A DNA stretch of 64,000 bases from Amnibacterium endophyticum (GTDB taxonomy: Bacteria > Actinomycetota > Actinomycetes > Actinomycetales > Microbacteriaceae), in assembly GCF_042680685.1 (NCBI RefSeq), contig NZ_JBHUEA010000004.1:62001-126000 (forward strand). The letters are read 5' to 3'. Made by a program: the position numbers and the translations under genes. Each line of letters starts with the position of its first letter. Position 1 is the stretch's first letter. Positions 1 through 8,478 of this stretch are shown here, one piece after another. The notes under the pieces are model-generated. The model was not told the DNA's origin and made no database searches. It saw only the letters and a program-made list of their open reading frames with translations.

Positions 1-782
1 TGGTCGCCGACCACCGGGTAGCGCGTGTGCTGCTCGGCCATGCGCGCTCGCGCCTCGGCGATCGACGTGGCCGCAGGCAGCAGGTCGACCCGGGCGCGGG
101 GGGTCATCGCGTGCTCCACGTCCTGCGCGGGGAAGTCGAGCACCCGGTCGAGCAGCAGCGACAGCTCCTCGGGCAGGTCGCCGCTCTGCCGCGAGTCGTC
201 GATGATGTGCTCGAGGTCCTCGGCGGTCGCGCTGCTGTCGAGGTCGTGCACCGGCTCGACGCGCAGCAGCCGCAGCACCGCGTTCGCCGCGTGGTCGAAC
301 AGGGCGATGAGCCAGCCGAAGGCGGTCAGGTAGATCCGGGTGGAGCGCGCGAGCGCCTTCGCGAGCCGCTCGGGCCGGGCGATCGCGAGGTTCTTCGGGA
401 ACAGCTCGCCGAAGACCATCTGCACGCCCGTCGCGATGACGAGCGCCAGCACGGTGCCGATCGCGACGCCCACGACGGGCGACAGGCCGGCGCCGCCGAG
501 CAGCGTGCCGATCGACTCGCCGATGAACGGTTCGGCGACGTAGCCGGCGAGCAGGCCGGTGACGGTGATGCCGAGCTGCGCGCCCGAGAGCATGAACGAG
601 GTGCGGCGGGTGATGGCGAGCGCGCGGTGCGCCGCCTGGTCCCCGGTGTCGGCCGCGGCCCGCAGGCGGGCGCGGTCCACCGACATGTAGGCGAACTCCT
701 GCGCGACGAAGTAGCCGTTCGCCGCGATGATCGCGGCGGTCAGCAGCAGGCCGACGACGAGGACGAGCAGGGCCTCGATCAC
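1..782 (-). CDS. CNNM/CorC-family membrane protein, hemolysin-like (3' end cut by window)
   Basis: This gene runs off the left edge of the window, so only about 260 N-terminal residues are visible. The GTG start at 782 is followed at once by hydrophobic segments (an LLVLVVGLLLTAAIIAANGYF-type first helix) typical of the DUF21 membrane domain, with the family motif AQLGIT and the FGELFPKN stretch near residue 140. The part nearest the window edge (EARARMAEQHTRYPVVGD) is the beginning of the first CBS domain. Proteins of this family are membrane proteins proposed to export Mg/Co or to act in metal homeostasis; the substrate cannot be read from sequence. It is on the same strand as the helicase upstream, 206 bp away. 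The intervening gap starts with three tandem CGTCAGC-like units at the helicase stop and shows no other clear element. Confidence 0.85.
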   Translation of the reverse strand, partial: MIEALLVLVVGLLLTAAIIAANGYFVAQEFAYMSVDRARLRAAADTGDQAAHRALAITRRTSFMLSGAQLGITVTGLLAGYVAEPFIGESIGTLLGGAGLSPVVGVAIGTVLALVIATGVQMVFGELFPKNLAIARPERLAKALARSTRIYLTAFGWLIALFDHAANAVLRLLRVEPVHDLDSSATAEDLEHIIDDSRQSGDLPEELSLLLDRVLDFPAQDVEHAMTPRARVDLLPAATSIAEARARMAEQHTRYPVVGD

Positions 783-988
783 GCCGTCACCCCGCTTCGA
801 CGGGGCTCGGGCACGCGGCGGCGGGCATCGGCAGGAACGGTCGAGCGCCGGTCGGGCACTGCGCGATCAACTCCTCGGTGGTCGTCGCGTCGACGCTAGC
901 CAGTCGGACGCGCCGCGCAGCCGGCGCACCGGCATCTCTTCGGCGCTTCATGGCCGCGGCTCGGCGGATGCTCGTCAGCCGTCAGCCG

Positions 989-3478
989 TCAGCCGTCGAG
1001 GCGGCCGACCCCGGTGAGGCGGAGGACGGCGGCGCCGGCCTCGTCCGACGCGGTCAGGTCCACGACCGCCGTGAAGTCCCAGTCGTGGTCCCCGGCCGGG
1101 TCGTCGAGGATCTGGCGCACCCGCCACTCGGCCGCCGCCTCCTCGATCACGAGCAGCGCCGGGCCGCGGGCGTCCGGCCCCGTGCCGAGCCCGGCGTGCT
1201 CGTCGAAGTACGGCTCGAGCGCGTCGGCCCACGCGTCCGCGTCGAACCCGGCGGCGGCGTCGAGGGCGCCGAGCGCCGCCCAGTCGCGCCGGGCCGCCAG
1301 CTGCACGCGCCGGAAGAGCTCGTTGCGCACCATCACGCGGAAGGCGCGCGTGTTCGCGGTGAGGCGGCGCGGAGCCGGGGGCACCATCGCGGCGTCCGGC
1401 TCGTGGAGCGCGGGGTGCAGCAGCTCCTCCCACTCGTCGACCAGGGACGAGTCGACCTGACGGACCAGCTCGCCGAGCCACTCGATCAGGTCCTGCAGCT
1501 CGTCGCTCTTGATCTCGTCCGGGATCGTCTGCCGAGCGGCGCGGAACGCGTCGGAGAGGTACCGCAGCACGAGGCCCTCCGAGCGCTGCAGCCGGTAGAA
1601 CGCGACGAGCTCGCCGAAGTCCATCGCCCGCTCGACCATGTCGCGCACGACCGACTTCGGGGACATCGCGAAGTCGAGCACCCACGGCTGCTCGGCCGCG
1701 TACGCCTCGTAGGCGGCGTCCAGCAGCTCCTCCAGCGGCTTCGGGTGCGTGACCTCCTCGAGCAGCGTCATCCGCTCCTCGTACTCGACGCCGTCGGCCT
1801 TCATCGCCGCGACGGCGTCGCCGCGCGCCTGGAACTGCTGCTGCGCGAGCACCGGCCGGGGGTCGTCCAGCGTCGCCTCGAGGATCGAGACGACGTCGAG
1901 CGCGAACGTCGGCGACTCCGGGTCGAGCAGCTCGAAGGCCGCGAGCGCGAAGGGCGACAGCGGCTGGTTCAGCGCGAAGTCCGGCTGCAGGTCGATCACC
2001 AGCCGGATCCGGCCGTCGACCTGCTCCACGACGCCGGCCGCCCGCAGGGTGCGGTAGAGCTGCAGCGCCCGCCGGGCCAGCTGCAGCTGCCGCCGCCAGG
2101 GCTCGTGGTTGTCGAACACGAGCGCGCGGACGTTCCCGAACACGTCCCCGCCCCGCCCGATGACGTTCAGCAGCATCGCGCTCGTGATCGCGAGGTGGGA
2201 GGTCAGCGTCTCGGGCTCGGCGTCGATGAGCTTGCGGAAGCTCGGCTCGCCCCAGGAGACGAAGCCCGCGGGCGCCTTCTTCGCCACCCACTTGCGCCGC
2301 TTCTTCGGGTCGTCGCCGATCTTCTTCAGCGCCTTGCGGTTCTCGGACTCGTGCTCGGGCGCCTGCAGCACGACGCGGCCCTCCACGTCGTACCCGGCCC
2401 GGCCGGCGCGCCCGGCGATCTGGTGGAGCTCGCGCGCCGACAGCTGCCGCATGCGCGTGCCGTCGTACTTCGTCAGCGCGGTGAGCAGCACGGTGCGGAT
2501 CGGCACGTTGATGCCGACGCCGAGGGTGTCGGTGCCGCAGATGACGCGGAGCAGGCCCTGCTGCGCCAGCTGCTCCACGAGGCGCCGGTACTTCGGCAGC
2601 ATCCCCGCGTGGTGCACGCCGATCCCGAGCCGGATCAGCCGGGAGAGCGTGCGGCCGAACGCCGTCGTGAAGCGGAATCCGGCGACCGCCTCGGCGATCC
2701 GGTCGCGCTGCTCGCGGCTCGCGACGCCGGCGCTCGCGAGGGCCTGCGCGCGCTCGATCGCCGCCGCCTGGGAGAAGTGCACGACGTAGATCGGCGCCTG
2801 GCCCGTGCGCAGCAGCTCGTCGATGGAGTCGTGGATCGGCTCGAGCTCGTAGAAGAAGTGCAGCGGCACCGGCCGCTCCACGCCCGTGACCCGGGCGGTG
2901 TCGCGGCCCGTGCGGCGGGTGAGGTCGGCGGCGAGCGCGGTGACGTCGCCGAGGGTCGCGGACATCAGCACGAACTGCGTCCGCGTCAGCGTAATCAGCG
3001 GCACCTGCCACGCCCAGCCGCGGTCGGGGTCGCCGTAGAAGTGGAACTCGTCCATGACGACCTGGTCGACGGGCGCGTCCGGCCCGTGGCGGAGGGCGAG
3101 GTTCGCCAGGATCTCCGCGGTGCAGCAGATGATCGGGGCCTCCGGGTTGACCGACGAGTCGCCGGTCACCATGCCGACGTTCGCCGCCCCGAACACCTCC
3201 ACGAGCGCGAAGAACTTCTCGCTGACCAGGGCCTTGATCGGCGCGGTGTACCAGCTGCGCCTGCCCTGCGACAGGGCGAGGGCGTGCGCGCCGATCGCGA
3301 CGAGCGACTTCCCGGTGCCGGTCGGCGTCGACAGGATCAGGTTCGCGTCGCCGACGAGCGCGATCATCGCCTCCTCCTGCGCCGGGTAGAGCGGCAGCCC
3401 GCGGGCCTCGGCCCACTCGCTGAAGGCGGTGAAGGCGGCGTCCTCGTCGAGGCCGCCGGCGGGCAGCGGCGGCGGCAT
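989..3478 (-). CDS. DEAD/DEAH-box superfamily II helicase with C-terminal DUF3516
   Basis: An 829-residue superfamily II helicase. The Walker A motif TPTGTGKS is at residues 51-58, the Walker B motif DEFH at 143-146, and the SAT motif about 25 residues later. The second RecA domain carries the GTDTLGVGINVP and QIAGRAGRAGYD motifs that bind ATP and nucleic acid. The C-terminal half matches the DUF3516 region found on this helicase in actinobacteria; its function is not known. It probably unwinds RNA or structured nucleic acid, but its substrate is not established. It starts with ATG at 3478; no strong ribosome-binding site is visible, and the upstream 90 bp divides it from a divergently transcribed small membrane gene. 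Sequence matches are strong over the whole length and no frameshift is seen. Confidence 0.9.
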   Translation of the reverse strand: MPPPLPAGGLDEDAAFTAFSEWAEARGLPLYPAQEEAMIALVGDANLILSTPTGTGKSLVAIGAHALALSQGRRSWYTAPIKALVSEKFFALVEVFGAANVGMVTGDSSVNPEAPIICCTAEILANLALRHGPDAPVDQVVMDEFHFYGDPDRGWAWQVPLITLTRTQFVLMSATLGDVTALAADLTRRTGRDTARVTGVERPVPLHFFYELEPIHDSIDELLRTGQAPIYVVHFSQAAAIERAQALASAGVASREQRDRIAEAVAGFRFTTAFGRTLSRLIRLGIGVHHAGMLPKYRRLVEQLAQQGLLRVICGTDTLGVGINVPIRTVLLTALTKYDGTRMRQLSARELHQIAGRAGRAGYDVEGRVVLQAPEHESENRKALKKIGDDPKKRRKWVAKKAPAGFVSWGEPSFRKLIDAEPETLTSHLAITSAMLLNVIGRGGDVFGNVRALVFDNHEPWRRQLQLARRALQLYRTLRAAGVVEQVDGRIRLVIDLQPDFALNQPLSPFALAAFELLDPESPTFALDVVSILEATLDDPRPVLAQQQFQARGDAVAAMKADGVEYEERMTLLEEVTHPKPLEELLDAAYEAYAAEQPWVLDFAMSPKSVVRDMVERAMDFGELVAFYRLQRSEGLVLRYLSDAFRAARQTIPDEIKSDELQDLIEWLGELVRQVDSSLVDEWEELLHPALHEPDAAMVPPAPRRLTANTRAFRVMVRNELFRRVQLAARRDWAALGALDAAAGFDADAWADALEPYFDEHAGLGTGPDARGPALLVIEEAAAEWRVRQILDDPAGDHDWDFTAVVDLTASDEAGAAVLRLTGVGRLDG

Positions 3479-3567
3479 GCGGTCGAGCAGTGCGGATTCG
3501 ATGTCTCCATCCTCCCAGCCCGCATCCGCGTCCTCCCGCCCCGCGGGTGGTGCACCAGCATGGAGCG

Positions 3568-3771
3568 GTGGCGCCGTGGATCGTGCTCGCGTTCGGGCTC
3601 GTGCTGATCGCCTTCGGCGTGCGCGCGATCCTGCTCGAGCAGCGCGCGGCCAGGCGCGGCCGGCGCCCCTTCCGGCCCGACCTCGGCGCGTCCGTCGGGC
3701 TGCTCTTCGTGCTCGGCGGCCTCGCGGTGCTGCTCGCCCTCGGGATGCTGCTGGTCTTCCCCCGCGCCTGA
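3568..3771 (+). CDS. Small two-helix membrane protein, unknown function
   Basis: A short protein of about 67 residues with two hydrophobic helices (WIVLAFGLVLIAFG and LLFVLGGLAVLLALGMLL) separated by a basic, arginine-rich loop (EQRAARRGRR). The exact start is uncertain: GTG at 3568 puts the first helix directly at the N terminus, while GTG at 3550 would add six residues. I do not recognise the family. It is divergent from the helicase gene and is followed by a long inverted repeat that could end its transcript. Confidence 0.5.
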   Translation: MAPWIVLAFGLVLIAFGVRAILLEQRAARRGRRPFRPDLGASVGLLFVLGGLAVLLALGMLLVFPRA

Positions 3772-3775
3772 CCCG

Positions 3776-3862
3776 GTCGGATCCGGTGCCGTGCGGACGG
3801 GTCCGGTGCCCGCCCCCGCCGTGAAGCGCCTCCGGATCCGGCGGAGCGGCACCGGATCCGAC
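3776..3862. repeat. Long-range inverted repeat, 16-bp arms
   Basis: Bases 3776-3791 are a perfect reverse complement of 3847-3862, and the 55-base loop contains further CCGGATCCGG-like palindromic pieces. It lies between the end of the small membrane gene and the promoter of the photolyase-like gene. It could act as a terminator for the first or be part of the control region of the second; the sequence does not decide. There is no T-tract. Confidence 0.5.
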
Positions 3863-3885
3863 GGGACCGCAGGCTCGGCGATGCC

Positions 3886-3891
3886 TACGCT
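3886..3891 (+). promoter_or_regulatory. -10 box TACGCT, predicted leaderless start for the photolyase-like gene
   Basis: TACGCT ends 6 nt before the GTG at 3898, so transcription would begin at or next to the start codon. The same geometry recurs at many genes of this window, which supports both the box and the chosen start. Confidence 0.55.
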
Positions 3892-3897
3892 GCGGCG

Positions 3898-5163
3898 GTG
3901 ACCCGGCTGCCCGTGCCCGACCTCGACGACGCCGAGCGCTGGACCGCGGAGCACCTCGGGGACCTCGCGCTCGAGGGCGCCGACGGCGTTCGGGCGTCGC
4001 GCCGCTTCACCGGCGGCCAGACGGCCGCGGACGCCGCCCTCGCCGGCTTCGACGTGCGCGGGTACGCGAGCCGCCGCAGCGCGGTGCTGCCCGAGGAGGA
4101 CCGGGGCGCGAGCGCGCTCTCCCCGTACATCCGGCACGGCCTGCTGCCGCTGCCACGCGTCTGGGACCACGTGGGCGGCGGCCCGGCGCGCGACGTCGCG
4201 AAGTTCCGCGACGAGCTGCTGTGGCAGGAGTACGCCCGCCACGTCTACGCCCGGGTCGGCCGGCGCATCGCGGCGCCGCTGCGCCGGGAGCCCGCCGTCG
4301 GGCGCGGCTGGGACGGGGAGCCGTACCCGGAGGCGATGGCGTGCATGTCCGCGGTGCGGCGGGAGCTCGTCGAGGACGGCTGGCTCGTGAACCAGTCGCG
4401 CCTCTGGGTGGCGTCGCAGTGGACGGTGCGGGCCGGGTGGGACTGGCGGGCGGGGGAGCGGGCGCTGTACCGCCATCTCGTCGACGGCTCGCCCGCCGCG
4501 AACGGCGTCGGCTGGCAGTGGGCGGTGGGGGCGGGCACCGGGAAGCCCTACGGGTTCGCCAGGTGGCAGGTGGAGCGGCGCGCCCCGGGGCTCTGCGCGA
4601 CCTGTCCGCTGCACCGGGCGTGCCCGATCCAGGAGTTCCCTGCGGCGGGGTCCGGTCCGCAGGTGGCGCCGGTGCCGGGGCTCGCGGCCGACCCGGACCC
4701 CGCGACGACGGCTGGGCCGGCTGCGCCGGTCCTCCGCGGCGAGCCGGAGACGGTCTGGCTGACGGCGGAGTCCCTCGGCGACGCGGACCCGGCGCTCGCC
4801 GCGCTCCCAGAGCTGCCCGCGGTGTTCGTCTTCGACGAGCCGCTGCTCGCCGCCCTCCGGCTTTCGGGCAAGCGCCTCGTGCTGCTCGCCGAGTGCCTCG
4901 CCGACCTCGCGTCGCGCCGCGAGGTCGAGGTGCACCGGGGAGCCGTGCCGGCCGTGCTCGCCGGGCGCCGCCTCGCCGTGACGCACGCGCCGGTGCCGGG
5001 GTTCCGCACCCGCTCGGCCGCGCTCGAGATCTCCGCCCTGCACCCCTGGCCGTGGCTGCGGCGCCCCGCCGGCGGCTCCGCCCGCTCGTTCACGGCGTGG
5101 GTCGAGCGGCACGGCGGCACCCCCGCCTCGGGCCGCCCGCGCCGCCCTGCGCGCCGACGCTGA
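3898..5163 (+). CDS. Photolyase/cryptochrome-like protein with FAD domain first and a photolyase-type Rossmann domain last
   Basis: A 421-residue protein. Residues about 70-245 match the photolyase FAD-binding domain: ALSPYIRHG, ELLWQEYARHVY, GWLVNQSRLWVAS, DWRAGERALYRHLVDG and NGVGWQWAVGAGTG all follow the order seen in the family, including the Asn of the flavin-contacting helix. Normal photolyases have an N-terminal alpha/beta antenna domain; here the protein begins almost directly with the FAD domain. A photolyase-like alpha/beta segment instead appears after it, from about residue 286 (VWLTAESLGDADPALAAL, VFVFDEPLL, LVLLAECLADL), which reads like a displaced antenna domain. The only four cysteines of the FAD part, C149, C233, C236 and C242, have a spacing like the iron-sulfur ligands of FeS-containing bacterial photolyases. 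DNA repair and light sensing are both possible. Start GTG 3898 is supported by the -10 box just upstream. Confidence 0.75.
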   Translation: MTRLPVPDLDDAERWTAEHLGDLALEGADGVRASRRFTGGQTAADAALAGFDVRGYASRRSAVLPEEDRGASALSPYIRHGLLPLPRVWDHVGGGPARDVAKFRDELLWQEYARHVYARVGRRIAAPLRREPAVGRGWDGEPYPEAMACMSAVRRELVEDGWLVNQSRLWVASQWTVRAGWDWRAGERALYRHLVDGSPAANGVGWQWAVGAGTGKPYGFARWQVERRAPGLCATCPLHRACPIQEFPAAGSGPQVAPVPGLAADPDPATTAGPAAPVLRGEPETVWLTAESLGDADPALAALPELPAVFVFDEPLLAALRLSGKRLVLLAECLADLASRREVEVHRGAVPAVLAGRRLAVTHAPVPGFRTRSAALEISALHPWPWLRRPAGGSARSFTAWVERHGGTPASGRPRRPARRR

Positions 5164-5225
5164 CCGCTCGCGTCGCGACGCGAATGGCGGGGAGGACGTC
5201 CGGCACCGCGTGGTTGACTCGCCGG

Positions 5226-5540
5226 GTGGGCGCGCTCATCGAGGCCGGGGTGTTCCTGCTCGTCGCGGCGGCCGTCGTGGTCCTCGTCGTGCTGGTGCTG
5301 CGTGACCGCGCCGCGCCCGGTGAGGCCGTCGAGCCGCAGCGCACCGTCTCCGACCGCCACCGGCACCGATGGACCCGCTGGCAGGTGATCGACGAGCGGC
5401 GCATCCACCTGTACGGCGAGGTGGACGAGGGGCGCGACCTGCCGGACCGGGTGGACGTCGTGCTGCGGCGGGAGTGCGCGCGCTGCGGCCTGCCGCAGAC
5501 GCAGACCGTCCGCGGGCTCGACGCGCAGCAGCGGGGCTGA
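5226..5540 (+). CDS. Small membrane-anchored protein with a CxxC pair, unknown function
   Basis: About 104 residues. A single hydrophobic helix (LIEAGVFLLVAAAVVVLVVL) at the N terminus is followed by a soluble, charged domain containing HRHRWTRWQVIDERRIHLYG and a lone cysteine pair CARCGLP near the C terminus. The pair may bind metal with a partner or be redox-active. GTG 5226 puts the helix at the very N terminus; ATG 5184 would give 14 more residues. The gene follows the photolyase-like gene by about 60 bp on the same strand and precedes the SPFH gene. I do not recognise the family. Confidence 0.55.
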   Translation: MGALIEAGVFLLVAAAVVVLVVLVLRDRAAPGEAVEPQRTVSDRHRHRWTRWQVIDERRIHLYGEVDEGRDLPDRVDVVLRRECARCGLPQTQTVRGLDAQQRG

Positions 5541-5568
5541 CGGCTGGCGGTCGTCACCGTCGCCCCGA

Positions 5569-5574
5569 TAGAAA
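5569..5574 (+). promoter_or_regulatory. -10 box TAGAAA, predicted leaderless start for the SPFH gene
   Basis: TAGAAA ends 6 nt before the GTG start at 5581, with no ribosome-binding site in between. The geometry is the same as at the other predicted leaderless genes of the window. Confidence 0.5.
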
Positions 5575-5580
5575 GACCGC

Positions 5581-6504
5581 GTGTTCCTCTTCGTCTCCGG
5601 CGTCGTCCTGCTGCTCGTCGCCGTCGGCGGCGTGGTCGTCGCCCTCATCAGGCCGACCCGGCGCCTCGCGGCCCTCGGCACCGCGGTCGTCGCCGGCCTG
5701 CTCGGCGTCGGGGCGATCACGTCGCAGACCTTCTACTCGCAGGACTCCGGCGAGGCGTCGGTGCTCGTCGACGTCTCCGGGACGATCGCGGGGCAGGAGA
5801 CGACGCCCGGTTTCCACGGCAAGGCGCCGTGGCAGACCGTGAAGACCTTCAACATCCGCAACCAGACGGTGTCCTTCGTCGGCGACGGCGGCACCGACTA
5901 CTCGGGCGGCTCGGCCGCGGGCCCGCAGGTGACCGCGCAGGACTCGGACGGCGTCTCGAGCGACATCGACGTGAACATCGTCTACTCGATCGCGCCGGAG
6001 AAGGTCACCGAGATCTACCGCCAGTACCGGGACGAGTCGAACTTCGTGCAGCAGTTCGTCGTGCAGCAGATCCGGTCGGTGACCCGGGCCGTGCCGAACC
6101 AGTTCTCGACCCTCGACCTCATCACCAAGCGCACGGAGGTGTCCGCCGCCCTCCGCACCGCGCTCGAGTCGGCCTGGCGGGGCACGGGCGTGCAGGTCGA
6201 CCAGGTGAACCTGCAGGAGATCCGGCCGCCGAAGGCGGTCAGCGAGTCGTACTCGGCGGCGCAGCAGGCGCTCGTGCAGGTGCAGGCGGAGAAGGCGAAG
6301 CTGGAGGCGACGAAGGTCTCCGCCCAGCAGCAGGTCGTCCAGGCGCAGGCCCAGGCGGAGGCGAACGCCGAGCTGGCGAAGGGCCTGACGCCGTCCGTCC
6401 TCCAGAGCCGCTACATCGACGCCCTGAAGTCGATCGGCGCGCAGGGCAACGTCATCGTCGTGCCGCAGGGCTCGACGCCGTTCGTCCAGGTGCAGCAGAA
6501 GTAG
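5581..6504 (+). CDS. SPFH/band-7 (prohibitin-like) membrane protein
   Basis: 307 residues. Two hydrophobic N-terminal helices are followed by a band-7 domain (about residues 60-215: a YSQDSGEASVLVDVSG strand, then SIAPEKVTEIYRQY, and QVDQVNLQEIRPPKAV) and an Ala/Gln-rich coiled coil (QAEKAKLEATKVSAQQQV, about 235-275). This order is typical of prohibitin/stomatin proteins, which form oligomers at the membrane and organise microdomains or regulate membrane proteases. The C terminus has a short conserved-looking SRYIDALKSIG tail. The start codon GTG 5581 is set by the first helix and the upstream -10 box. It ends in a hairpin shared with the convergent FMN-binding gene. Confidence 0.85.
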   Translation: MFLFVSGVVLLLVAVGGVVVALIRPTRRLAALGTAVVAGLLGVGAITSQTFYSQDSGEASVLVDVSGTIAGQETTPGFHGKAPWQTVKTFNIRNQTVSFVGDGGTDYSGGSAAGPQVTAQDSDGVSSDIDVNIVYSIAPEKVTEIYRQYRDESNFVQQFVVQQIRSVTRAVPNQFSTLDLITKRTEVSAALRTALESAWRGTGVQVDQVNLQEIRPPKAVSESYSAAQQALVQVQAEKAKLEATKVSAQQQVVQAQAQAEANAELAKGLTPSVLQSRYIDALKSIGAQGNVIVVPQGSTPFVQVQQK

Positions 6505-6509
6505 CCGCA

Positions 6510-6538
6510 GCGGGGGCGTCAGCGGCTGAAGCCCCCGC
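6510..6538. terminator. Bidirectional hairpin between convergent genes
   Basis: GCGGGGGC at 6510-6517 pairs with GCCCCCGC at 6531-6538 across a 13-base loop. It lies just past the SPFH stop and covers the 3' end of the convergent FMN-binding gene, so it can serve both. There is no T-run, as is usual in very GC-rich actinobacteria. Confidence 0.5.
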
Positions 6539-7085
6539 GCTCCTGCAGCGACGAGACGTCCGTGCTCGCGGTGCTGCCGTCGGGCGCCGTGTAGCCGGCC
6601 TGATCGAGCGCCGACTGCAGCGACGCCTCGTACTGGGCGCTCGTCCAGGTCGCCCCGCTGACCGTGTCGACCGCCGCGGTCTGGTGCTGCAGGACCTCCT
6701 CGCGGAGGGTCGGGAACGCGCTCTCGCTGATCTGCACGGAGCGCCCGTCGTTCCGGTTCTCCTGCACCACCAGGACGTCGGTGATCCTGCCGCCGCTGAT
6801 CACCGCCTTCACCCGGGTCGTGCCGAACCGCGCTGTGACGGCATCGCCCGTCCAGGTGCCGTCCTTCGCGGACGAGCCGGGGCTCGCTGAGGGGGCGGCC
6901 GTCGAGCCGGCGGACCCGGCGGAGGACGCGGACCCGGATCCGGACGAGGGTGCCGAGGCGGCGCCCTCGGTCGCCGGGGACGCGGCCGGAGCACCGAGGA
7001 CGGCGCTCGAGGGCAGCGGCTTGAACAGCAGCACCCCGGCGGCGCCGATGACGGTGGCGGTGATGACGATCGGTGCGCGGCGCAT
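6519..7085 (-). CDS. FMN-binding domain protein, covalently flavinylated electron carrier
   Basis: 188 residues. An N-terminal membrane or signal segment (IVITATVIGAAGVLLF) is followed by a Ser/Ala/Gly-rich linker and a C-terminal FMN-binding domain. The domain carries DTVSGATWTS; its threonine at residue 146 is the expected site to which FMN is attached by a phosphoester bond. The domain also shows GRITDVLVVQ, as in the NqrC/RnfG-like family. The protein should sit outside the cytoplasmic membrane and pass electrons. It is the last gene of an operon with a flavin transferase (ApbE) and a ferric-reductase-like membrane protein, 19 bp after the latter. The ATG at 7085 has a good ribosome-binding site (GAGGAA, 6 nt before). 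The long linker suggests a flexible tether through the cell wall. Confidence 0.85.
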   Translation of the reverse strand: MRRAPIVITATVIGAAGVLLFKPLPSSAVLGAPAASPATEGAASAPSSGSGSASSAGSAGSTAAPSASPGSSAKDGTWTGDAVTARFGTTRVKAVISGGRITDVLVVQENRNDGRSVQISESAFPTLREEVLQHQTAAVDTVSGATWTSAQYEASLQSALDQAGYTAPDGSTASTDVSSLQERGGFSR

Positions 7086-7104
7086 GGCGGTTCCTCCCCG
7101 TCGC

Positions 7105-8478
7105 TCAGAAGGCGAAGGACTCGAAGTGGATGCGGGAGGTCGGGACCCCGGCCTCGACGCAGGTCGCGACGAAGGCGCGGGTGAAGTCGTCCGGCCCGCA
7201 GACGAAGACGTCCCGGTCGGGGAGGTCGGGCAGCGCGCGCCGGAGGCTGCGCGGGGTGAAGCGCACCGCGGAGCGCGGGCCGAGCGACTCGAACAGCCGC
7301 GCGCCGCGCCGCGCCGTCTCCGCCGCGATCTCGTCCCGCAGCACGAGCGAGCCCTCGTCCCGCCCGCGCAGCAGCACGACCGCGTCGGCATGCTCGTCGA
7401 GATCCTGCAGCAGTCCGAGCAGCGGGGTCGAGCCGACGCCCGCGCCCGCCAGCAGGACCTTGGCGCCCGCGGACTCGGCGGTGAAGCGGCCGTACGGGCC
7501 CTCGACGAACACGGGGGTGCCGGGTCGCATGCGCGTCAGCTCGCGGCTGTGGTCGCCGAGGTCCTTGACCGTGATCCGCATGCGGTCGGCGTGCGGCACG
7601 TGGGACAGCGAGAAGGGGTGGGCCTGCCACCACGCGCCCCGGGTGAGGAAGCGCCACTGGAAGAACTGCCCGCCCGCCACGGGCAGGCGGTCCAGGCGCC
7701 GGCCCTCGAGCACCACGGACACGACGCCCCGGCCGACCGGCACGACCTCCGCGACCCGGATGCGGTGCCGGAGCGAGCGGCCCACGGGCAGCCCGACGCG
7801 CCAGCCGACCACCGCGGCGAGGAGCCCGATCCAGAGGGCCCACCACCACGCCGTCGCGAGCGGATGGCCGACGAACGAGGCACCGACGGCGACCTGGTGC
7901 TGGAAGGCGAGCAGCAGCGCGAGGTAGGTGTACAGGTGCACCGCCCACCAGGTCTCGTACCGCAGCCGGCGTCGCGCCCGGCGGTAGGAGGTGACGCCCG
8001 CGAGCACGAGCAGCGCGGTCGCAGCGCCCGCGGCGAGCATCCCCGGGTAGGTGAGCAGCAGCTCCCAGGTCTCGGTGAGCGGGCCGTGCCCCTCGAGCGC
8101 CGCGTACCCGAGCACGATCAGCAGCACGTGGGCGACCAGCAGCCAGAGGCCCCACGGCCCGATCGCGCGGTGCCAGCGGATCAGCCGGTCCTGCCCGATC
8201 GCCCGCTCGAGCGGCCCGATCCGGGCCGACAGGGCGACGGTCACGATCATGGCGTAGGCCGAGAGCAGCCCCGCCATCCGTCCGCCGGTCGTGAGCAGGC
8301 CGGAGACGGTGGTGAGCCCGGCAGCGGTCCACTGCTCGATCCCGAGGGCGATCGTGATGCCGAGGCCGAGCCCCGCGGCCGCGGCGAGGGCGTCGACGAC
8401 GAGCGGCCGGCCCCGGGGCGGCAGGCGGCGGGCCGTGCGACGGGGCGTCCCTCGCGGGGCCTCCCGGAGCGCCGTCAT
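7105..8478 (-). CDS. Ferric-reductase-like transmembrane protein with FAD/NAD(P) reductase domain
   Basis: 457 residues. The N-terminal half has about six membrane helices with conserved histidines (WHRAIGPWGLWLLVAHVLLI, WAVHLYTYLALLLAFQHQ) of the ferric reductase/NOX heme-binding fold. The C-terminal half is a ferredoxin-NADP reductase module: the flavin motif HPFSLSH, the pyrophosphate loop GPYGRF, the nucleotide loop AGAGVGSTPLLG, and the CGPDDF motif near the end; it finishes with the aromatic tail HFESFAF typical of the family. It should take electrons from cytosolic NAD(P)H and pass them across the membrane. Its start ATG overlaps the stop of the apbE gene by 4 bp, and the FMN-binding protein gene follows, so the likely acceptor is that flavoprotein. 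Confidence 0.88.
   Translation of the reverse strand: MTALREAPRGTPRRTARRLPPRGRPLVVDALAAAAGLGLGITIALGIEQWTAAGLTTVSGLLTTGGRMAGLLSAYAMIVTVALSARIGPLERAIGQDRLIRWHRAIGPWGLWLLVAHVLLIVLGYAALEGHGPLTETWELLLTYPGMLAAGAATALLVLAGVTSYRRARRRLRYETWWAVHLYTYLALLLAFQHQVAVGASFVGHPLATAWWWALWIGLLAAVVGWRVGLPVGRSLRHRIRVAEVVPVGRGVVSVVLEGRRLDRLPVAGGQFFQWRFLTRGAWWQAHPFSLSHVPHADRMRITVKDLGDHSRELTRMRPGTPVFVEGPYGRFTAESAGAKVLLAGAGVGSTPLLGLLQDLDEHADAVVLLRGRDEGSLVLRDEIAAETARRGARLFESLGPRSAVRFTPRSLRRALPDLPDRDVFVCGPDDFTRAFVATCVEAGVPTSRIHFESFAF

Noticed and set aside
974..995. Three tandem CGTCAGC units at the helicase stop
   Set aside because: Too short and simple to be a meaningful repeat; they fall at the stop codon and look like slippage of a GC-rich heptamer.
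878..3607. A 909-residue plus-strand open frame opposite the helicase
   Set aside because: It is the antisense shadow of a gene with helicase motifs; it contains no recognisable domain and is highly charged.
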